Assembly (NCBI RefSeq): GCF_004295485.1
Contig: NZ_CP036164.1
Location: 496,001 to 560,000, forward strand
Source of the DNA: Janibacter limosus
GTDB lineage: Bacteria; Actinomycetota; Actinomycetes; Actinomycetales; Dermatophilaceae
Reading direction: 5' to 3'
Length of the DNA: 64,000 nt
Shown here: in pieces, positions 26,386 to 35,712 of the stretch
Layout of the letters: each line of letters opens with the position of its first letter
Numbering within the stretch: the first letter of the stretch is position 1
Translations under genes and position numbers: made by a program
Notes under the pieces: model-generated
Told to the model about the DNA's origin: nothing
Seen by the model: only the letters and a program-made list of their open reading frames with translations
Databases searched by the model: none

Positions 26386-28833
26386 ATGAGCAGCCTTTTC
26401 GACGACCTTCCCGATGCCCTGCCCGGTGACTGGAGCCAGGAGGTCACCGATACCGGTGTCCCCACCTGGGCGATGAGTGACGAGGGTCCGACCCGGGCCG
26501 CGCACAGCCGGCACCACACTCCCGTCCAGCGGGACCCGGAGGAGCTGGTCGCCGGCCTCAACCCGGGCCAGCGCGAGGCGGTCCTGCACGCGGGCGGCCC
26601 GCTGCTCATCATCGCCGGGGCCGGCTCGGGCAAGACCCGGGTGCTGACCCACCGCATCGCCCACCTGCTCGGTGCCCGGGGCGTCCAGCCGGGCCAGATC
26701 CTGGCGATCACCTTCACCAACAAGGCCGCCGCCGAGATGCGTGAGCGCGTCGAGGACCTCGTCGGCCCCCGGGCCAAGGCGATGTGGGTCCTGACCTTCC
26801 ACTCCGCGTGCGTGCGCATCCTGCGCCGCGAGGCCGGCAAGGTCGGGATGAAGAGCAGCTTCTCGATCTACGACGCCGCCGACAGCCAGCGCCTCGTCGC
26901 CATGGTCATGCGCGACCTCGACCTGGACCCCAAGCGCTACCCGCCACGCTCCCTGGGCCACCGGATCAGCAACCTCAAGAACGAGCTGGTCGACGAGGAG
27001 GAGTTCGCCCGGCGTGCGTCGGTCGACGAGGACGCGCAGACCGGCGGGACCCAGCAGGACCAGATCCTGGCGCAGGTCTACACCGAGTACCAGCGCCGGC
27101 TGCGGCAGGCCAACGCGCTCGACTTCGACGACATCATCATGACGACCGTGCACATCCTGCAGGCCTTCCCCGATGTCGCCGAGCACTACCGTCGCCGCTT
27201 CCGCCACGTGCTCGTCGACGAGTACCAGGACACCAACCACGCGCAGTACATGCTCGTGCGGGAGCTGGTCGGCGGGGACAAGGACGCGGCCCGCTCGGAC
27301 CACTCCGTCGAGCCGAGCGAGCTGGTCGTCGTCGGTGACGCCGACCAGTCGATCTATGCCTTCCGCGGCGCCTCGATCCGCAACATCGTCGAGTTCGAGG
27401 AGGACTACCCGGACGCCCGCACGATCCTCCTCGAGCAAAACTACCGCTCGACCCAGACGATCCTCAGCGCGGCCAATGCCGTCATCGAGCGCAACGAGTC
27501 CCGGCGAAAGAAAAACCTGTGGACGCAGGCGGGGGCCGGCGAGCAGATCGTCGGCTACGTCGGGGACAACGAGCACGACGAGGCCTCCTTCATCGCCAAG
27601 ACCATCGACGACCTGCACGACGCGCACGGGGTGCGCCCCGGCGATGTCGCGGTCTTCTACCGGACCAACGCGCAGTCCCGCGCGATCGAGGAGATCTTCG
27701 TCCGGACGGGGCTGCCCTACAAGGTCGTCGGCGGCACCCGCTTCTACGAGCGAAGGGAGGTCAAGGACGCCTTGGCCTACCTGCGGGTGGTCACCAACCC
27801 GGCCGACACGGTCAACATGCGCCGGATCATCAACACCCCCAAGCGGGGCATCGGTGACCGGGCCCAGCTCGCCGTCGCCCAGCTCGCCGAGCGCGAGCGG
27901 ATCCCCTTCGTCGCCGCGCTGGGCAGGGTCGAGGACGCGCCGGGCATCGCGACCCGCTCGGTCAAGGCGGTCAAGGGGTTCACCGCCCTGCTCGAGGCGC
28001 TGGGCGAGCTCCACCAAGGGGGCGCCGGCATCGGTGACCTCCTCGAGGCCGTGCTCGAGCGCAGTGGTTATGTCAGCGAGCTGCAGGCCAGCCGTGACCC
28101 CCAGGACGAGACCCGGCTGGAAAACCTGGCGGAGCTCGTCGGTGTCGCCCGTGAGTTCGACGCGACCCGTGAGGCCACCGGTGAGGTCATCAGCCTCGAC
28201 GACTTCCTCGAGCAGGTCAGCCTCGTGGCCGATGCCGACGAGATCCCCGACGGAGGTGAGGGCGAGGAGCAGGGGGTGGTCACCCTCATGACGCTGCACA
28301 CGGCCAAGGGCCTGGAGTTCCCCGTCGTCTTCCTCACCGGCATGGAGGACGGCACCTTCCCCCACCAGCGCAGTCTGGCCAACGCCACCGAGCTCGAGGA
28401 GGAGCGCCGTCTGGCCTATGTGGGCATCACCCGCGCCCGCGAGCGGCTGCACCTGTCCCGGTCAGCGGTGCGCAGCGCCTTCGGCACGCCGCAGTACAAC
28501 CCGGCCTCACGCTTCCTCGACGAGATCCCCGCGGACCTCGTGCGGTGGGAGCGCACCGGCCCACCGCTCGGTGGCTTCGGCGGATCCGGCTCCCGTGACG
28601 GTCGCCAGCCCGCGGTCGCCCGCCTGGCCGCTCGGCCCGGCGTGCGCTCGCCGGGCAACCGGCCGGTCATCGCCCTCGCGGACGGCGACAAGGTCACCCA
28701 CGACAGCTTCGGCCTCGGCACCGTCATCCGGGTCGAGGGCGAGGGCGACAAGTCGATGGCCCACGTCGACTTCGGGGGAGAGGACGGCGTCAAGCGGCTG
28801 CTGCTGCGCTACGCCCCCCTCGAAAAGCTCTGA
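26386..28833 (+). CDS. pcrA: ATP-dependent DNA helicase PcrA/UvrD1
   Basis: The 815-residue SF1 helicase unwinds DNA 3' to 5' in repair and replication restart. It has Walker A GAGSGKT (78-84), TFTNKAAAEMRERVE, DEYQDTNHAQ (Walker B/motif II), VVGDADQSIYAFRGA (motif III), LEQNYRST (IV), TLHTAKGLEFPVVFLTGM and VGITRARERLHL (VI). The C-terminal GDKVTHDSFGLGTVIRVEG is the PcrA RNA-polymerase-binding Tudor-like domain. ATG at 26386 fits the homology; TAGGCT at 26370-26375 is ten bases before it. An upstream in-frame GTG at 26281 would add 35 residues. Confidence 0.95.
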   Translation: MSSLFDDLPDALPGDWSQEVTDTGVPTWAMSDEGPTRAAHSRHHTPVQRDPEELVAGLNPGQREAVLHAGGPLLIIAGAGSGKTRVLTHRIAHLLGARGVQPGQILAITFTNKAAAEMRERVEDLVGPRAKAMWVLTFHSACVRILRREAGKVGMKSSFSIYDAADSQRLVAMVMRDLDLDPKRYPPRSLGHRISNLKNELVDEEEFARRASVDEDAQTGGTQQDQILAQVYTEYQRRLRQANALDFDDIIMTTVHILQAFPDVAEHYRRRFRHVLVDEYQDTNHAQYMLVRELVGGDKDAARSDHSVEPSELVVVGDADQSIYAFRGASIRNIVEFEEDYPDARTILLEQNYRSTQTILSAANAVIERNESRRKKNLWTQAGAGEQIVGYVGDNEHDEASFIAKTIDDLHDAHGVRPGDVAVFYRTNAQSRAIEEIFVRTGLPYKVVGGTRFYERREVKDALAYLRVVTNPADTVNMRRIINTPKRGIGDRAQLAVAQLAERERIPFVAALGRVEDAPGIATRSVKAVKGFTALLEALGELHQGGAGIGDLLEAVLERSGYVSELQASRDPQDETRLENLAELVGVAREFDATREATGEVISLDDFLEQVSLVADADEIPDGGEGEEQGVVTLMTLHTAKGLEFPVVFLTGMEDGTFPHQRSLANATELEEERRLAYVGITRARERLHLSRSAVRSAFGTPQYNPASRFLDEIPADLVRWERTGPPLGGFGGSGSRDGRQPAVARLAARPGVRSPGNRPVIALADGDKVTHDSFGLGTVIRVEGEGDKSMAHVDFGGEDGVKRLLLRYAPLEKL

Positions 28834-28840
28834 CCAACCG

Positions 28841-28893
28841 TGCATTGCCCTAGGGCAATGCACGCCCGGATTGCATTGCCATAGGGGAATGCA
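28841..28893. repeat. Two 22-bp palindromes centred on CCTAGG-like cores
   Basis: Bases 28841-28862 form a perfect 22-bp palindrome with half-site TGCATTGCCCT. Bases 28872-28893 are the same element with two changes (core CATAGGGG). They lie just after pcrA and before a large terminator palindrome. An identical perfect copy is at 44719-44740. Function is unknown. Confidence 0.8.
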
Positions 28894-28939
28894 GACGAAG
28901 GGGGCCCGACGAGCGATCGCTCGTCGGGCCCCCTTCGTC
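28894..28939. terminator. 46-bp perfect palindrome, bidirectional terminator
   Basis: All 23 base pairs match: GACGAAGGGGGCCCGACGAG on the left is mirrored by CTCGTCGGGCCCCCTTCGTC on the right, around CGATCG. It separates convergent pcrA and the M23 peptidase gene, so it can serve both. Confidence 0.85.
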
Positions 28940-28953
28940 GGTGGAGCCGTGGC

Positions 28954-29859
28954 TCAGCTGATGCCGCGCTCGGCGAGCCAGCCCGCCGGGTCGATCGCGC
29001 CGCCGCCACCGGGGTGGATCTCCATGTGGAGGTGGGGTCCGGTGGAGCGGCCGGTGTTGCCCGACAGGGCGACGACGTCGCCCGGGGCGACCTGCTGGCC
29101 GACGCTGGCGCTGAACGAGCTCATGTGGGCGTAGCGGACGACGGTGCCGTCCCAGTACTTGATGTCGATGTAGATGCCGTAGCCGCTCATCGGGCCGGCG
29201 CCGATGACCGTGCCGCTGCTCAGGGCCTTCAGGGGCGTGCCGATCGCGGCGGCGTAGTCCTGTCCGGCGTGCAGCTTGCCCCAGCGGGGGCCGAAGGGGG
29301 AGGTGAAGACGGCGTTGTCGAGCGGCTTGACCCAGCTCTGGGCGCCCTGAGGCGCAGCCTGCGGCGCGCCCTGCGCCGTGGAGGAGCCGGCGGACGCGGG
29401 AGCAGCCGTCGAGGACTTCTCCTGCTTCTTCTTGTCCGCGGCGATCGCCGTGCGTTCCTTGGCGCGGGCGACGCGCTTGCGCTCCTGCGTGCGTCCCTGG
29501 TCCTTGGCGACCGAGGTCGAGACGGCCTGCCGGCGCGCGGCCAGACCGCTGCTCTCCTGCGCGGAGGCGGCGACCTCCTCGCGGGCGTCGTCACCCAGGC
29601 TCGGGTCGGACAGCAGCGACGTGGTGCCGTTGTCCTTGTCCGCCGAGAGGAAGGCGGCCTTGGCCTGCGTGCCCGCACCGCCTCCGAAGGACGCGGACTG
29701 GGCCGCGGTCGCTCCCGCAGCGGTGAGCACCAGGGTGGCGGCCGCGGCGGTGGGGACGAGGTAGGCAGGGCCGAAGCTCTTGGGCAGACGCGAGCGGTGC
29801 TCGATGGCGCGCCGCTCAGCGCGAGTGGGCGGCCGGTGCCGTCCGGAGTAGTCAGACAT
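28954..29859 (-). CDS. M23 family metallopeptidase (peptidoglycan endopeptidase)
   Basis: The 301-residue protein has a basic N-terminus, one membrane helix or uncleaved signal (residues 33-55), a long Ala/Lys/Gln-rich linker with coiled-coil potential (90-150), and an M23 domain with H197 and D201 in KLHAGQDYA and H276/H278 in GPHLHMEIH. Such enzymes cut peptide cross-links or act as amidase activators at the cell surface. ATG at 29859 starts at MSDYSGRHRPP. A promoter-like TTGCAT-16-TAGGGT lies 45 bases upstream, leaving a short leader. Confidence 0.88.
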   Translation of the reverse strand: MSDYSGRHRPPTRAERRAIEHRSRLPKSFGPAYLVPTAAAATLVLTAAGATAAQSASFGGGAGTQAKAAFLSADKDNGTTSLLSDPSLGDDAREEVAASAQESSGLAARRQAVSTSVAKDQGRTQERKRVARAKERTAIAADKKKQEKSSTAAPASAGSSTAQGAPQAAPQGAQSWVKPLDNAVFTSPFGPRWGKLHAGQDYAAAIGTPLKALSSGTVIGAGPMSGYGIYIDIKYWDGTVVRYAHMSSFSASVGQQVAPGDVVALSGNTGRSTGPHLHMEIHPGGGGAIDPAGWLAERGIS

Positions 29860-29901
29860 GAAGGGAGAGTCCTCGCAGGGGGTCGTGGACAAATCCCGGA
29901 A

Positions 29902-29929
29902 ACCCTAGCGTGACCTTTTCGTTATGCAA
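29902..29929 (-). promoter_or_regulatory. Sigma-70-type promoter of the M23 peptidase gene
   Basis: On the minus strand TTGCAT (29924-29929) and TAGGGT (29902-29907) are 16 bases apart. The start of transcription would lie about 37 bases before the ATG. Confidence 0.55.
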
Positions 29930-30005
29930 AACTGGGGTGATCTGGCTCATGCGGAACGGCCGGCGCGCGCTCGTCGACCTCGTCGACCACGTCGACGGAT
30001 CGAGG

Positions 30006-30932
30006 TCAGGCGGGGCGGTCGGCGATGGAGGTGACCGACGCGGTCGGCGCACCCTCGCTGTCCAGCTGCGTCAGCCGGGTCGCGATCTGGTGCACGACGC
30101 TCGGCAGGATCGGCAGGGAGAGGTGGCCGACGCCACGCAGCCGGATGTTGGTGCTGTGGACCCCCTCCTGGTGGAGCGAGGCGTTGACCGCGGGCACGAC
30201 CGCCTCGTCGGTGTCGGACCAGAAGGCGATGACGCGGGTGCGGCACTCGGGTGCCGGTTGGTTGAGCTCCTGCATGAAGGCGCTGCCCGGCCGCAGCTGC
30301 CGCAGCAGCGACGCCGGCACGAGGTGGGCGAGCAGGGTCCCTCCGTGCGGGGAGCCCAGGGTGACGAGGGTGTGGACGCGCTCGTCGCCTCCGAGCCGCG
30401 TCACGTAGTAGCGCGCGACGACACCGCCCAGGCTGTGCGCCACCACGTGGATCCGCTCGAAGCCGGTCTCGGCCGCGATCGTCTCGATCTCCTCGGCGAG
30501 CTGGACCGCAGCGGTGCGCACGTCCTTGGTCCGGACCGAGTAGTTCATGGAGAACACCCGGCTGAACCCCCGACGCAGCAAGCCACGACGCAGCAGGGCG
30601 AAGATCGAGTGGTTGTCGGCCATGCCGTGCAGCAGCAGGATCGGGGTGCCCGCCTCGGTCACGTCCGTGACGAGGCGTCCCCGCTGGACGGGGCTGAGGT
30701 GCTCGATGCGGTACCCGTTGCGCGGTCCGCCGCGCCGCGGTGCGCGAGCGCCGAAGGGGTAGAGCGACAGGTGCGTCGTGGCCCAGACGATCTCGACGGC
30801 GGCGCCCACCGCAGCCTGCGCAGTGGCCATCTGCCGCAGCTGCTGGCACACGCCGGTGCGCAGGCGGGCCGGCGTCGTCGCCGGCTCGCTCCTCGAAACG
30901 GTGGCGGTCACCGTGCGTGTCTGCGGGGCCAT
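30006..30932 (-). CDS. Alpha/beta hydrolase, triacylglycerol lipase-like
   Basis: The 308-residue protein has the oxyanion motif LLHGMADNHS (HG at 102-103), the nucleophile S167 in VVAHSLGGVVARYYV, and a late GVGHLSLP supplying the catalytic histidine. This is the pattern of the lipase class with a GHSxG-type elbow (here AHSLG). No classical signal peptide is evident. It starts at ATG 30932, nine bases after TACTCT. It is divergent from sucC, and both promoters contain the same 12 bases. Confidence 0.82.
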   Translation of the reverse strand: MAPQTRTVTATVSRSEPATTPARLRTGVCQQLRQMATAQAAVGAAVEIVWATTHLSLYPFGARAPRRGGPRNGYRIEHLSPVQRGRLVTDVTEAGTPILLLHGMADNHSIFALLRRGLLRRGFSRVFSMNYSVRTKDVRTAAVQLAEEIETIAAETGFERIHVVAHSLGGVVARYYVTRLGGDERVHTLVTLGSPHGGTLLAHLVPASLLRQLRPGSAFMQELNQPAPECRTRVIAFWSDTDEAVVPAVNASLHQEGVHSTNIRLRGVGHLSLPILPSVVHQIATRLTQLDSEGAPTASVTSIADRPA

Positions 30933-30941
30933 GGTGACTGC

Positions 30942-31066
30942 AGAGTAACCCCCAAGAGCACCTGCGTGTGAGGTGTTGTGACGACTCTGTGATCAACGCT
31001 TCAACGATCGCCGAGGAGCTCATCCCATGGCCGGAGGTGCCCCGGCCCGCGGACGGGGGTTACTCT
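30942..31066. promoter_or_regulatory. Divergent lipase/sucC promoters sharing GGGGGTTACTCT
   Basis: GGGGGTTACTCT occurs at 30942-30953 on the minus strand and at 31055-31066 on the plus strand, a 12-bp inverted pair 101 bases apart. Each contains TACTCT in -10 position for the flanking gene: lipase directly, sucC with a leader of about 37 bases. Confidence 0.55.
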
Positions 31067-31109
31067 CGACCCGCACCCCGTTACCACAGCAGAGGACGGA
31101 ATCAACCTC

Positions 31110-32291
31110 GTGGATCTCTTCGAGTACCAAGCACGCGACGTGTTCGAGAAGCACGGTGTCCCGGTTCTTGCCGGCGCCGTCGCCACCACCCCTCAGGAGG
31201 CGCGAGCCGCCGCCGAGACCATCGGTCAGAAGAGCGGCGGTGTCACCGTCGTCAAGGCCCAGGTCAAGACCGGGGGCCGCGGCAAGGCCGGTGGCGTCAA
31301 GGTCGCCAAGACCGCAGATGAGGCCGAGGCTCACGCCAAGGCCATCCTGGGCATGGACATCAAGGGCCACACGGTCCACCAGGTGATGATCGCCCAGGGC
31401 GCGCAGATCGCCGAGGAGTACTACTTCTCGATCCTGCTCGACCGGGCCAACCGCACCTACCTGGCCATGTGCTCCGTCGAGGGCGGCATGGAGATCGAGC
31501 AGCTGGCCGTCGAGCGCCCCGAGGCGCTCGCCCGCATCGCGGTCGACCCCAATGTCGGCATCGACGACGCCAAGGCCAAGGAGATCGTCGACGCCGCAGG
31601 CTTCGACGACGCGGACAAGAGCGCGATCGCCGATGCGATCAAGAAGCTCTGGGTCGTCTACCGCGAGGAGGACGCCACCCTCGTCGAGGTCAACCCCCTC
31701 GTCAAGACCGAGCAGGGCGACATCGTCGCCCTCGACGGCAAGGTCACGCTCGACGAGAACGCCGACTTCCGTCAGCCCGACCACGCTGCCCTCGAGGACA
31801 CCGAGGCAGCTGACCCGCTCGAGGCCAAGGCCAAGGCCAAGGGCCTCAACTACGTCAAGCTCGACGGCAACGTCGGCATCATCGGCAACGGCGCCGGGCT
31901 CGTCATGAGCACCCTCGACGTCGTCGCCTACGCGGGCGAGGACTTCACCGGGGGCAAGGCCAAGCCGGCCAACTTCCTCGACATCGGCGGCGGCGCCTCG
32001 GCCGAGGTCATGGCCAACGGCCTCGACGTCATCCTGGGCGACGAGCAGGTCAAGTCCGTCTTCGTCAACGTCTTCGGTGGCATCACCGCGTGCGACGCCG
32101 TCGCCAACGGCATCGTCGGCGCGCTGAAGACCCTCGGTGACGGGGCCACCAAGCCGCTCGTCGTCCGTCTCGACGGCAACGCCGTCGAGGAGGGCCGCCG
32201 GATCCTGGCCGAGTTCAACCACCCGCTGGTCACCATCGAGGCCACCATGGACGGCGCTGCCCGCAAGGCCGCCGAGCTGGCCGCGAAGTAA
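31110..32291 (+). CDS. sucC: Succinyl-CoA synthetase beta subunit (ADP-forming)
   Basis: SucC with SucD converts succinyl-CoA to succinate with ATP formation in the TCA cycle. The 393-residue protein has the ATP-grasp start [36 protein letters not shown], and [29 protein letters not shown] near the C-terminus. GTG at 31110 follows AGAGGACGGAAT. sucD follows after 18 bases. The leader upstream is about 37 bases after the inferred -10. Confidence 0.96.
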   Translation: MDLFEYQARDVFEKHGVPVLAGAVATTPQEARAAAETIGQKSGGVTVVKAQVKTGGRGKAGGVKVAKTADEAEAHAKAILGMDIKGHTVHQVMIAQGAQIAEEYYFSILLDRANRTYLAMCSVEGGMEIEQLAVERPEALARIAVDPNVGIDDAKAKEIVDAAGFDDADKSAIADAIKKLWVVYREEDATLVEVNPLVKTEQGDIVALDGKVTLDENADFRQPDHAALEDTEAADPLEAKAKAKGLNYVKLDGNVGIIGNGAGLVMSTLDVVAYAGEDFTGGKAKPANFLDIGGGASAEVMANGLDVILGDEQVKSVFVNVFGGITACDAVANGIVGALKTLGDGATKPLVVRLDGNAVEEGRRILAEFNHPLVTIEATMDGAARKAAELAAK

Positions 32292-32309
32292 AGGACGTAG
32301 AAAAAAGAC

Positions 32310-33200
32310 ATGGCAATCTTCATCACTGCTGACTCCAAGGTCATCGTCCAGGGCATGACCGGCTCCGAGGGCATGAAGCACACCACGCTCATGCTCGCCT
32401 CGGGCACCAACATCGTGGGCGGCGTCAACCCCAAGAAGGCCGGCCAGAGCGTCGACTTCCCCGACGGCAAGACCGTCCCCGTCTTCGGCTCGGTCGCCGA
32501 CGCGATGAAGGAGACCGGCGCTGACGTGTCGGTCATCTTCGTGCCGCCGGCCTTCGCCAAGTCGGCCGTCGTCGAGGCGATCGACGCCGAGATCCCTCTC
32601 GCCGTCGTCATCACCGAGGGCATCGCGGTCAAGGACTCCGCGGAGTTCTACAACTACAGCAAGGGCAAGGCCACCCGGATCATCGGGCCCAACTGCCCCG
32701 GCCTGATCAGCCCCGGAGCGTCCAACGCGGGCATCATCCCGGCGAGCATCGCCGGTGCGGGCCGCATCGGCCTGGTGTCCAAGTCCGGCACGCTGACCTA
32801 CCAGATGATGTACGAGCTGCGTGAGTTCGGCTTCTCCACGGGCGTCGGCATCGGCGGCGACCCGGTCATCGGGACCACCCACATCGACTGCCTCGAGGCC
32901 TTCGAGCAGGACCCCGACACCGACGCGATCGTGATGATCGGTGAGATCGGTGGCGACGCCGAGGAGCGCGCTGCGGCGTACATCAAGGACAACGTGACCA
33001 AGCCGGTCGTCGGCTACGTCGCGGGCTTCACCGCCCCGGAGGGCAAGACCATGGGCCACGCCGGCGCCATCGTCTCCGGCTCCTCCGGTACGGCCTCCGC
33101 CAAGAAGGAGGCCCTCGAGGCCGCCGGGGTCAAGGTCGGCAAGACGCCGTCCGAGACCGCTGACCTCATGCGCGAGATCATGAAGTCCCTGGCCAAGTAA
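32310..33200 (+). CDS. sucD: Succinyl-CoA synthetase alpha subunit
   Basis: This 296-residue subunit binds CoA and carries the phosphohistidine in [13 protein letters not shown]. Other family blocks are [25 protein letters not shown] and [24 protein letters not shown] lies about 14 bases before the ATG. A strong hairpin follows the stop, so sucCD is a two-gene operon. Confidence 0.96.
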   Translation: MAIFITADSKVIVQGMTGSEGMKHTTLMLASGTNIVGGVNPKKAGQSVDFPDGKTVPVFGSVADAMKETGADVSVIFVPPAFAKSAVVEAIDAEIPLAVVITEGIAVKDSAEFYNYSKGKATRIIGPNCPGLISPGASNAGIIPASIAGAGRIGLVSKSGTLTYQMMYELREFGFSTGVGIGGDPVIGTTHIDCLEAFEQDPDTDAIVMIGEIGGDAEERAAAYIKDNVTKPVVGYVAGFTAPEGKTMGHAGAIVSGSSGTASAKKEALEAAGVKVGKTPSETADLMREIMKSLAK

Positions 33201-33233
33201 GTGCCCCCTGGCACCCAGGTCTTCCGGGACCGA

Positions 33234-33280
33234 TGACGAAGGGCGGTTCCCACCGATGAGGTGGGAGTCGCCCTTCGTCA
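33234..33280 (+). terminator. Terminator after sucCD
   Basis: Left arm TGACGAAGGGCG-GT-TCCCACC and right arm GGTGGGA-GT-CGCCCTTCGTCA pair over 19 base pairs around loop GATGA, with a symmetric GT/GT internal mismatch. No T-run follows. Confidence 0.8.
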
Positions 33281-33407
33281 GGTCTGCAGACATCGTGACC
33301 GTCCCCTGACGGGATCCGGGGACGATCGTGGCCGGCTGGCCACCTGCGGCATCTAGCCTGCGACTCGGCCCGTCCCAGGGCCACCACTCGTCGCTGGAGG
33401 ATCCCTG

Positions 33408-34241
33408 ATGTCCCGCACCACCATGACTCTGGCCGCGGCGGCGCTCACCGCCGTCGGCCTGCTCGTCCCCACCGGCGCGGGTGCCGCTCCGGCTGAGCGC
33501 ACCCCGACCGCCGAGGCACGAGACGCTGGGGTCACGGGCCCCGGCGAGGCGGCGATGGGCTGGCGGCAGCACGACGTGCAGCAGACGCCCAAGCGGAGCA
33601 CGGCCGCCGTGGCAGCCACGCCCCCGGGGGTGCCGGGCATCGACGTGTCCAGCTGGCAGGGACGCGTCGACTGGGCCGCCCAGTGGCAGGCCGGCAAGCG
33701 CTTCGCCTACGTCAAGGCCACCGAGGGAAGCACCTACACCAGCCCCACCTTCGGCCACCAGTACACGGGGTCCTACTCCCAGGGCTTCATCCGGGGCGCC
33801 TACCACTTCGCGCTGCCGGACAGCTCCAGCGGGACGACCCAGGCCAACCACTTCGTCGACCACGGCGGCGGTTGGTCCGCTGACGGCAAGACCCTCCCGG
33901 GGGCGCTCGACATGGAGTGGAACCCGTACGGAGCCGCCTGCTACGGCAAGACCCAGACCCAGATGCGCTCCTGGATCAACGCCTTCCTCGACCGGTACCG
34001 CGCCCGCACCGGCCGCTACCCGGTGATCTACACGGCGACGAGCTGGTGGAACAAGTGCGTTGGGGGCGACACCTCCTTCGCCGCGAAGTCTCCGCTGTGG
34101 CTCGCCCGCTACGCGAGCGCACCCGGCACCAAGCCGGCCGGCTGGTCCACCTACAGCTTCTGGCAGTACTCCACCACCCCCGTCGACCAGAACGTGTGGA
34201 ACGGGACGCTGGCGCGGCTGCGGTACTTCGCGACGCACTGA
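33408..34241 (+). CDS. Secreted GH25 lysozyme
   Basis: The 277-residue protein starts with a clear signal peptide (MSRTTMTLAAAALTAVGLLV, cleavage near residue 26). The GH25 barrel begins at GIDVSSWQGRVDW (D79) and contains YVKATEGSTY (E106), RGAYHFALP, ALDMEWNPYG (D168, E170) and FWQYSTTPVD. It cleaves the glycan strands of peptidoglycan between N-acetylmuramic acid and N-acetylglucosamine. GGAGGATCC precedes the ATG. It stands alone between the sucCD terminator and the FMN riboswitch. Confidence 0.93.
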   Translation: MSRTTMTLAAAALTAVGLLVPTGAGAAPAERTPTAEARDAGVTGPGEAAMGWRQHDVQQTPKRSTAAVAATPPGVPGIDVSSWQGRVDWAAQWQAGKRFAYVKATEGSTYTSPTFGHQYTGSYSQGFIRGAYHFALPDSSSGTTQANHFVDHGGGWSADGKTLPGALDMEWNPYGAACYGKTQTQMRSWINAFLDRYRARTGRYPVIYTATSWWNKCVGGDTSFAAKSPLWLARYASAPGTKPAGWSTYSFWQYSTTPVDQNVWNGTLARLRYFATH

Positions 34242-34350
34242 CGAACGCATCGGGTGACCTGTGCACCGAGCCCGTACCGCAGGGTGGGACAGGGCGTGTG
34301 GTCATCCATGGGTGCGGGGTACCCTCGACGGAGTACGAGTCATGTCGTAC

Positions 34351-34476
34351 GCGTGCTCCGGGGTCGGTGTAATTCCGAGCCGGCGGTGACAGTCCGCGAG
34401 CCCCTCCTCTCGAGGTGGGGTTGAGCTGGTGAAACTCCAGCACCGACGGTGAAAGTCCGGATGGGAGGCAGCACGC
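34351..34476 (+). ncRNA. FMN riboswitch (RFN element)
   Basis: All RFN hallmarks are present: GGGTCGGTGTAATTCC, GAGCCGGCGGTGACAGTCC, a variable hairpin, GCTGGTGAAACTCCAGCACC and GACGGTGAAAGTCCGGATGG, closed by a P1 helix GCGTGCT (34351-34357) with AGCACGC (34470-34476). It senses flavin mononucleotide and should repress the riboflavin operon that follows. The upstream stretch 34242-34350 holds no gene. Confidence 0.97.
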
Positions 34477-34504
34477 GGCGTCGCGGTCGTTCCGTGGTGG
34501 GTCC

Positions 34505-34618
34505 GCCCTCTCCGGTACGACGTCATCGGGCATCTCCCGAGGTCTCCGCGCACGCCGTGACACGCCGTTGGCGTGCCTCCCTTCGCCCCCGTGGTCCGCG
34601 TCGGACCACGGAGAGGGC
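34505..34618 (+). promoter_or_regulatory. Expression platform of the FMN riboswitch with anti-SD pairing
   Basis: GCCCTCTCC at 34505-34513 is the exact complement of GGAGAGGGC at 34610-34618, which holds the ribD Shine-Dalgarno sequence. A hairpin CCGTGGTCC-GCGTC-GGACCACGG (34589-34611) overlaps the first two bases of that site. Control at translation is therefore the simplest reading; no T-run terminator is seen. Confidence 0.6.
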
Positions 34619-34620
34619 AG

Positions 34621-35712
34621 ATGCAGCAGCAGACCACCATCGAGAGCGCGATGACCCGTGCCGTCGAGCTGGCGGCGCGCGGCCTGGGTCGCACCGCGCC
34701 CAACCCCGTCGTCGGCTGCGTCGTCCTCGACGCGGCGGGGCGGGTCGTGGGCGAAGGGTGGCACGCGCGGGCCGGCGGGCCGCACGCCGAGGTCATGGCG
34801 CTCGCCGAGGCCGGCGACGCCGCCCGAGGGGGCACCGCGGTCGTCACCCTCGAGCCCTGCCGGCACACCGGTCGCACCGGCCCGTGCACCGGTGCGCTCC
34901 TCGACGCCGGCGTCGACCACGTCGTCGTGGCCGTCCCGGACCCCACCAAGGCCGCCGGTGGGGGAGCGGACCTGTTGCGCGACAACGGGATCGACGTCAT
35001 CGAAGGCATCGGGCATGAGGCGGCCGCTCACGGCAACCGCGCCTGGCTCCATGCCATGGCGACCGGCCGCCCCCTCGTCACGTGGAAGCTGGCCAGCACC
35101 CTCGACGGACGCACCGCCGCCGCCGACGGGACCAGCCGCTGGATCACCGGGCCCCAGGCGCGTGCCGACGTCCACCGGCTGCGGGCGCAGAGCGACGCCG
35201 TGCTCGTCGGCGGTGCCACCCTGCGCGCCGACGACCCCCATCTGGCCGTCCGGGACATCGATGGTGCGGTCCAGCCGCTGCGCGTCGTCATCGACAGCCG
35301 CGCAGAGGTGCCGCTCACCGCGCGCGTCCTCGACGACGCGGCTCCGACGCTCGTGGTCGTCGCCGAGGGGGCTGACGCCGCTCGCCTGCGCGCTGCCGAC
35401 GTCGACGTCCTCGCCGTCCCCGCCGACCTTGCGGGGCTCGACCTCGCCGCACTCCTCGCGGGACTCCACGAGCGCGACGTGCGCTCGGTCCTGCTCGAGG
35501 GAGGAGCGCACCTCGCGGCCTCCTTCGTCGCGGCCGACCTCGTCGACGAGGTCGTCGCCCACATCGCACCGACGCTGCTCGGGGCCGGCTCGCCGGTCCT
35601 CGCGGACGCCGGCATCACCACCATCACCGAGGCGCTGCGCCTCACCACCACCGACGTCGTCCGCCTCGGCGACGACATCGCCATCACGGCCACCGTGAGG
35701 AGGGAGCACTGA
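34621..35712 (+). CDS. ribD: Riboflavin biosynthesis deaminase/reductase RibD
   Basis: RibD catalyses the second and third steps of riboflavin synthesis. The 363-residue protein has an N-terminal deaminase domain with PHAEVMAL (H55, E57) and PCRHTGRTGPC (C80, C89) for zinc, then a reductase domain (RPLVTWKLASTLDGRTAA, SVLLEGGAHLAASF). ATG at 34621 follows GAGAGGGC. A further in-frame ATG at 34573 is unlikely because it lies inside the riboswitch platform. The stop overlaps ribE (TGATG). Confidence 0.95.
   Translation: MQQQTTIESAMTRAVELAARGLGRTAPNPVVGCVVLDAAGRVVGEGWHARAGGPHAEVMALAEAGDAARGGTAVVTLEPCRHTGRTGPCTGALLDAGVDHVVVAVPDPTKAAGGGADLLRDNGIDVIEGIGHEAAAHGNRAWLHAMATGRPLVTWKLASTLDGRTAAADGTSRWITGPQARADVHRLRAQSDAVLVGGATLRADDPHLAVRDIDGAVQPLRVVIDSRAEVPLTARVLDDAAPTLVVVAEGADAARLRAADVDVLAVPADLAGLDLAALLAGLHERDVRSVLLEGGAHLAASFVAADLVDEVVAHIAPTLLGAGSPVLADAGITTITEALRLTTTDVVRLGDDIAITATVRREH

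Noticed and set aside
29860..29935. c-di-AMP (ydaO) riboswitch upstream of the M23 peptidase
   Set aside because: The leader after the inferred -10 is only about 40 bases and no conserved core is seen.
31020..34250. Long antisense open frames, such as the 1076-residue frame opposite sucCD and the lysozyme gene
   Set aside because: They are by-products of high GC at third codon positions; their translations are Gly/Arg/Asp-rich without domains.
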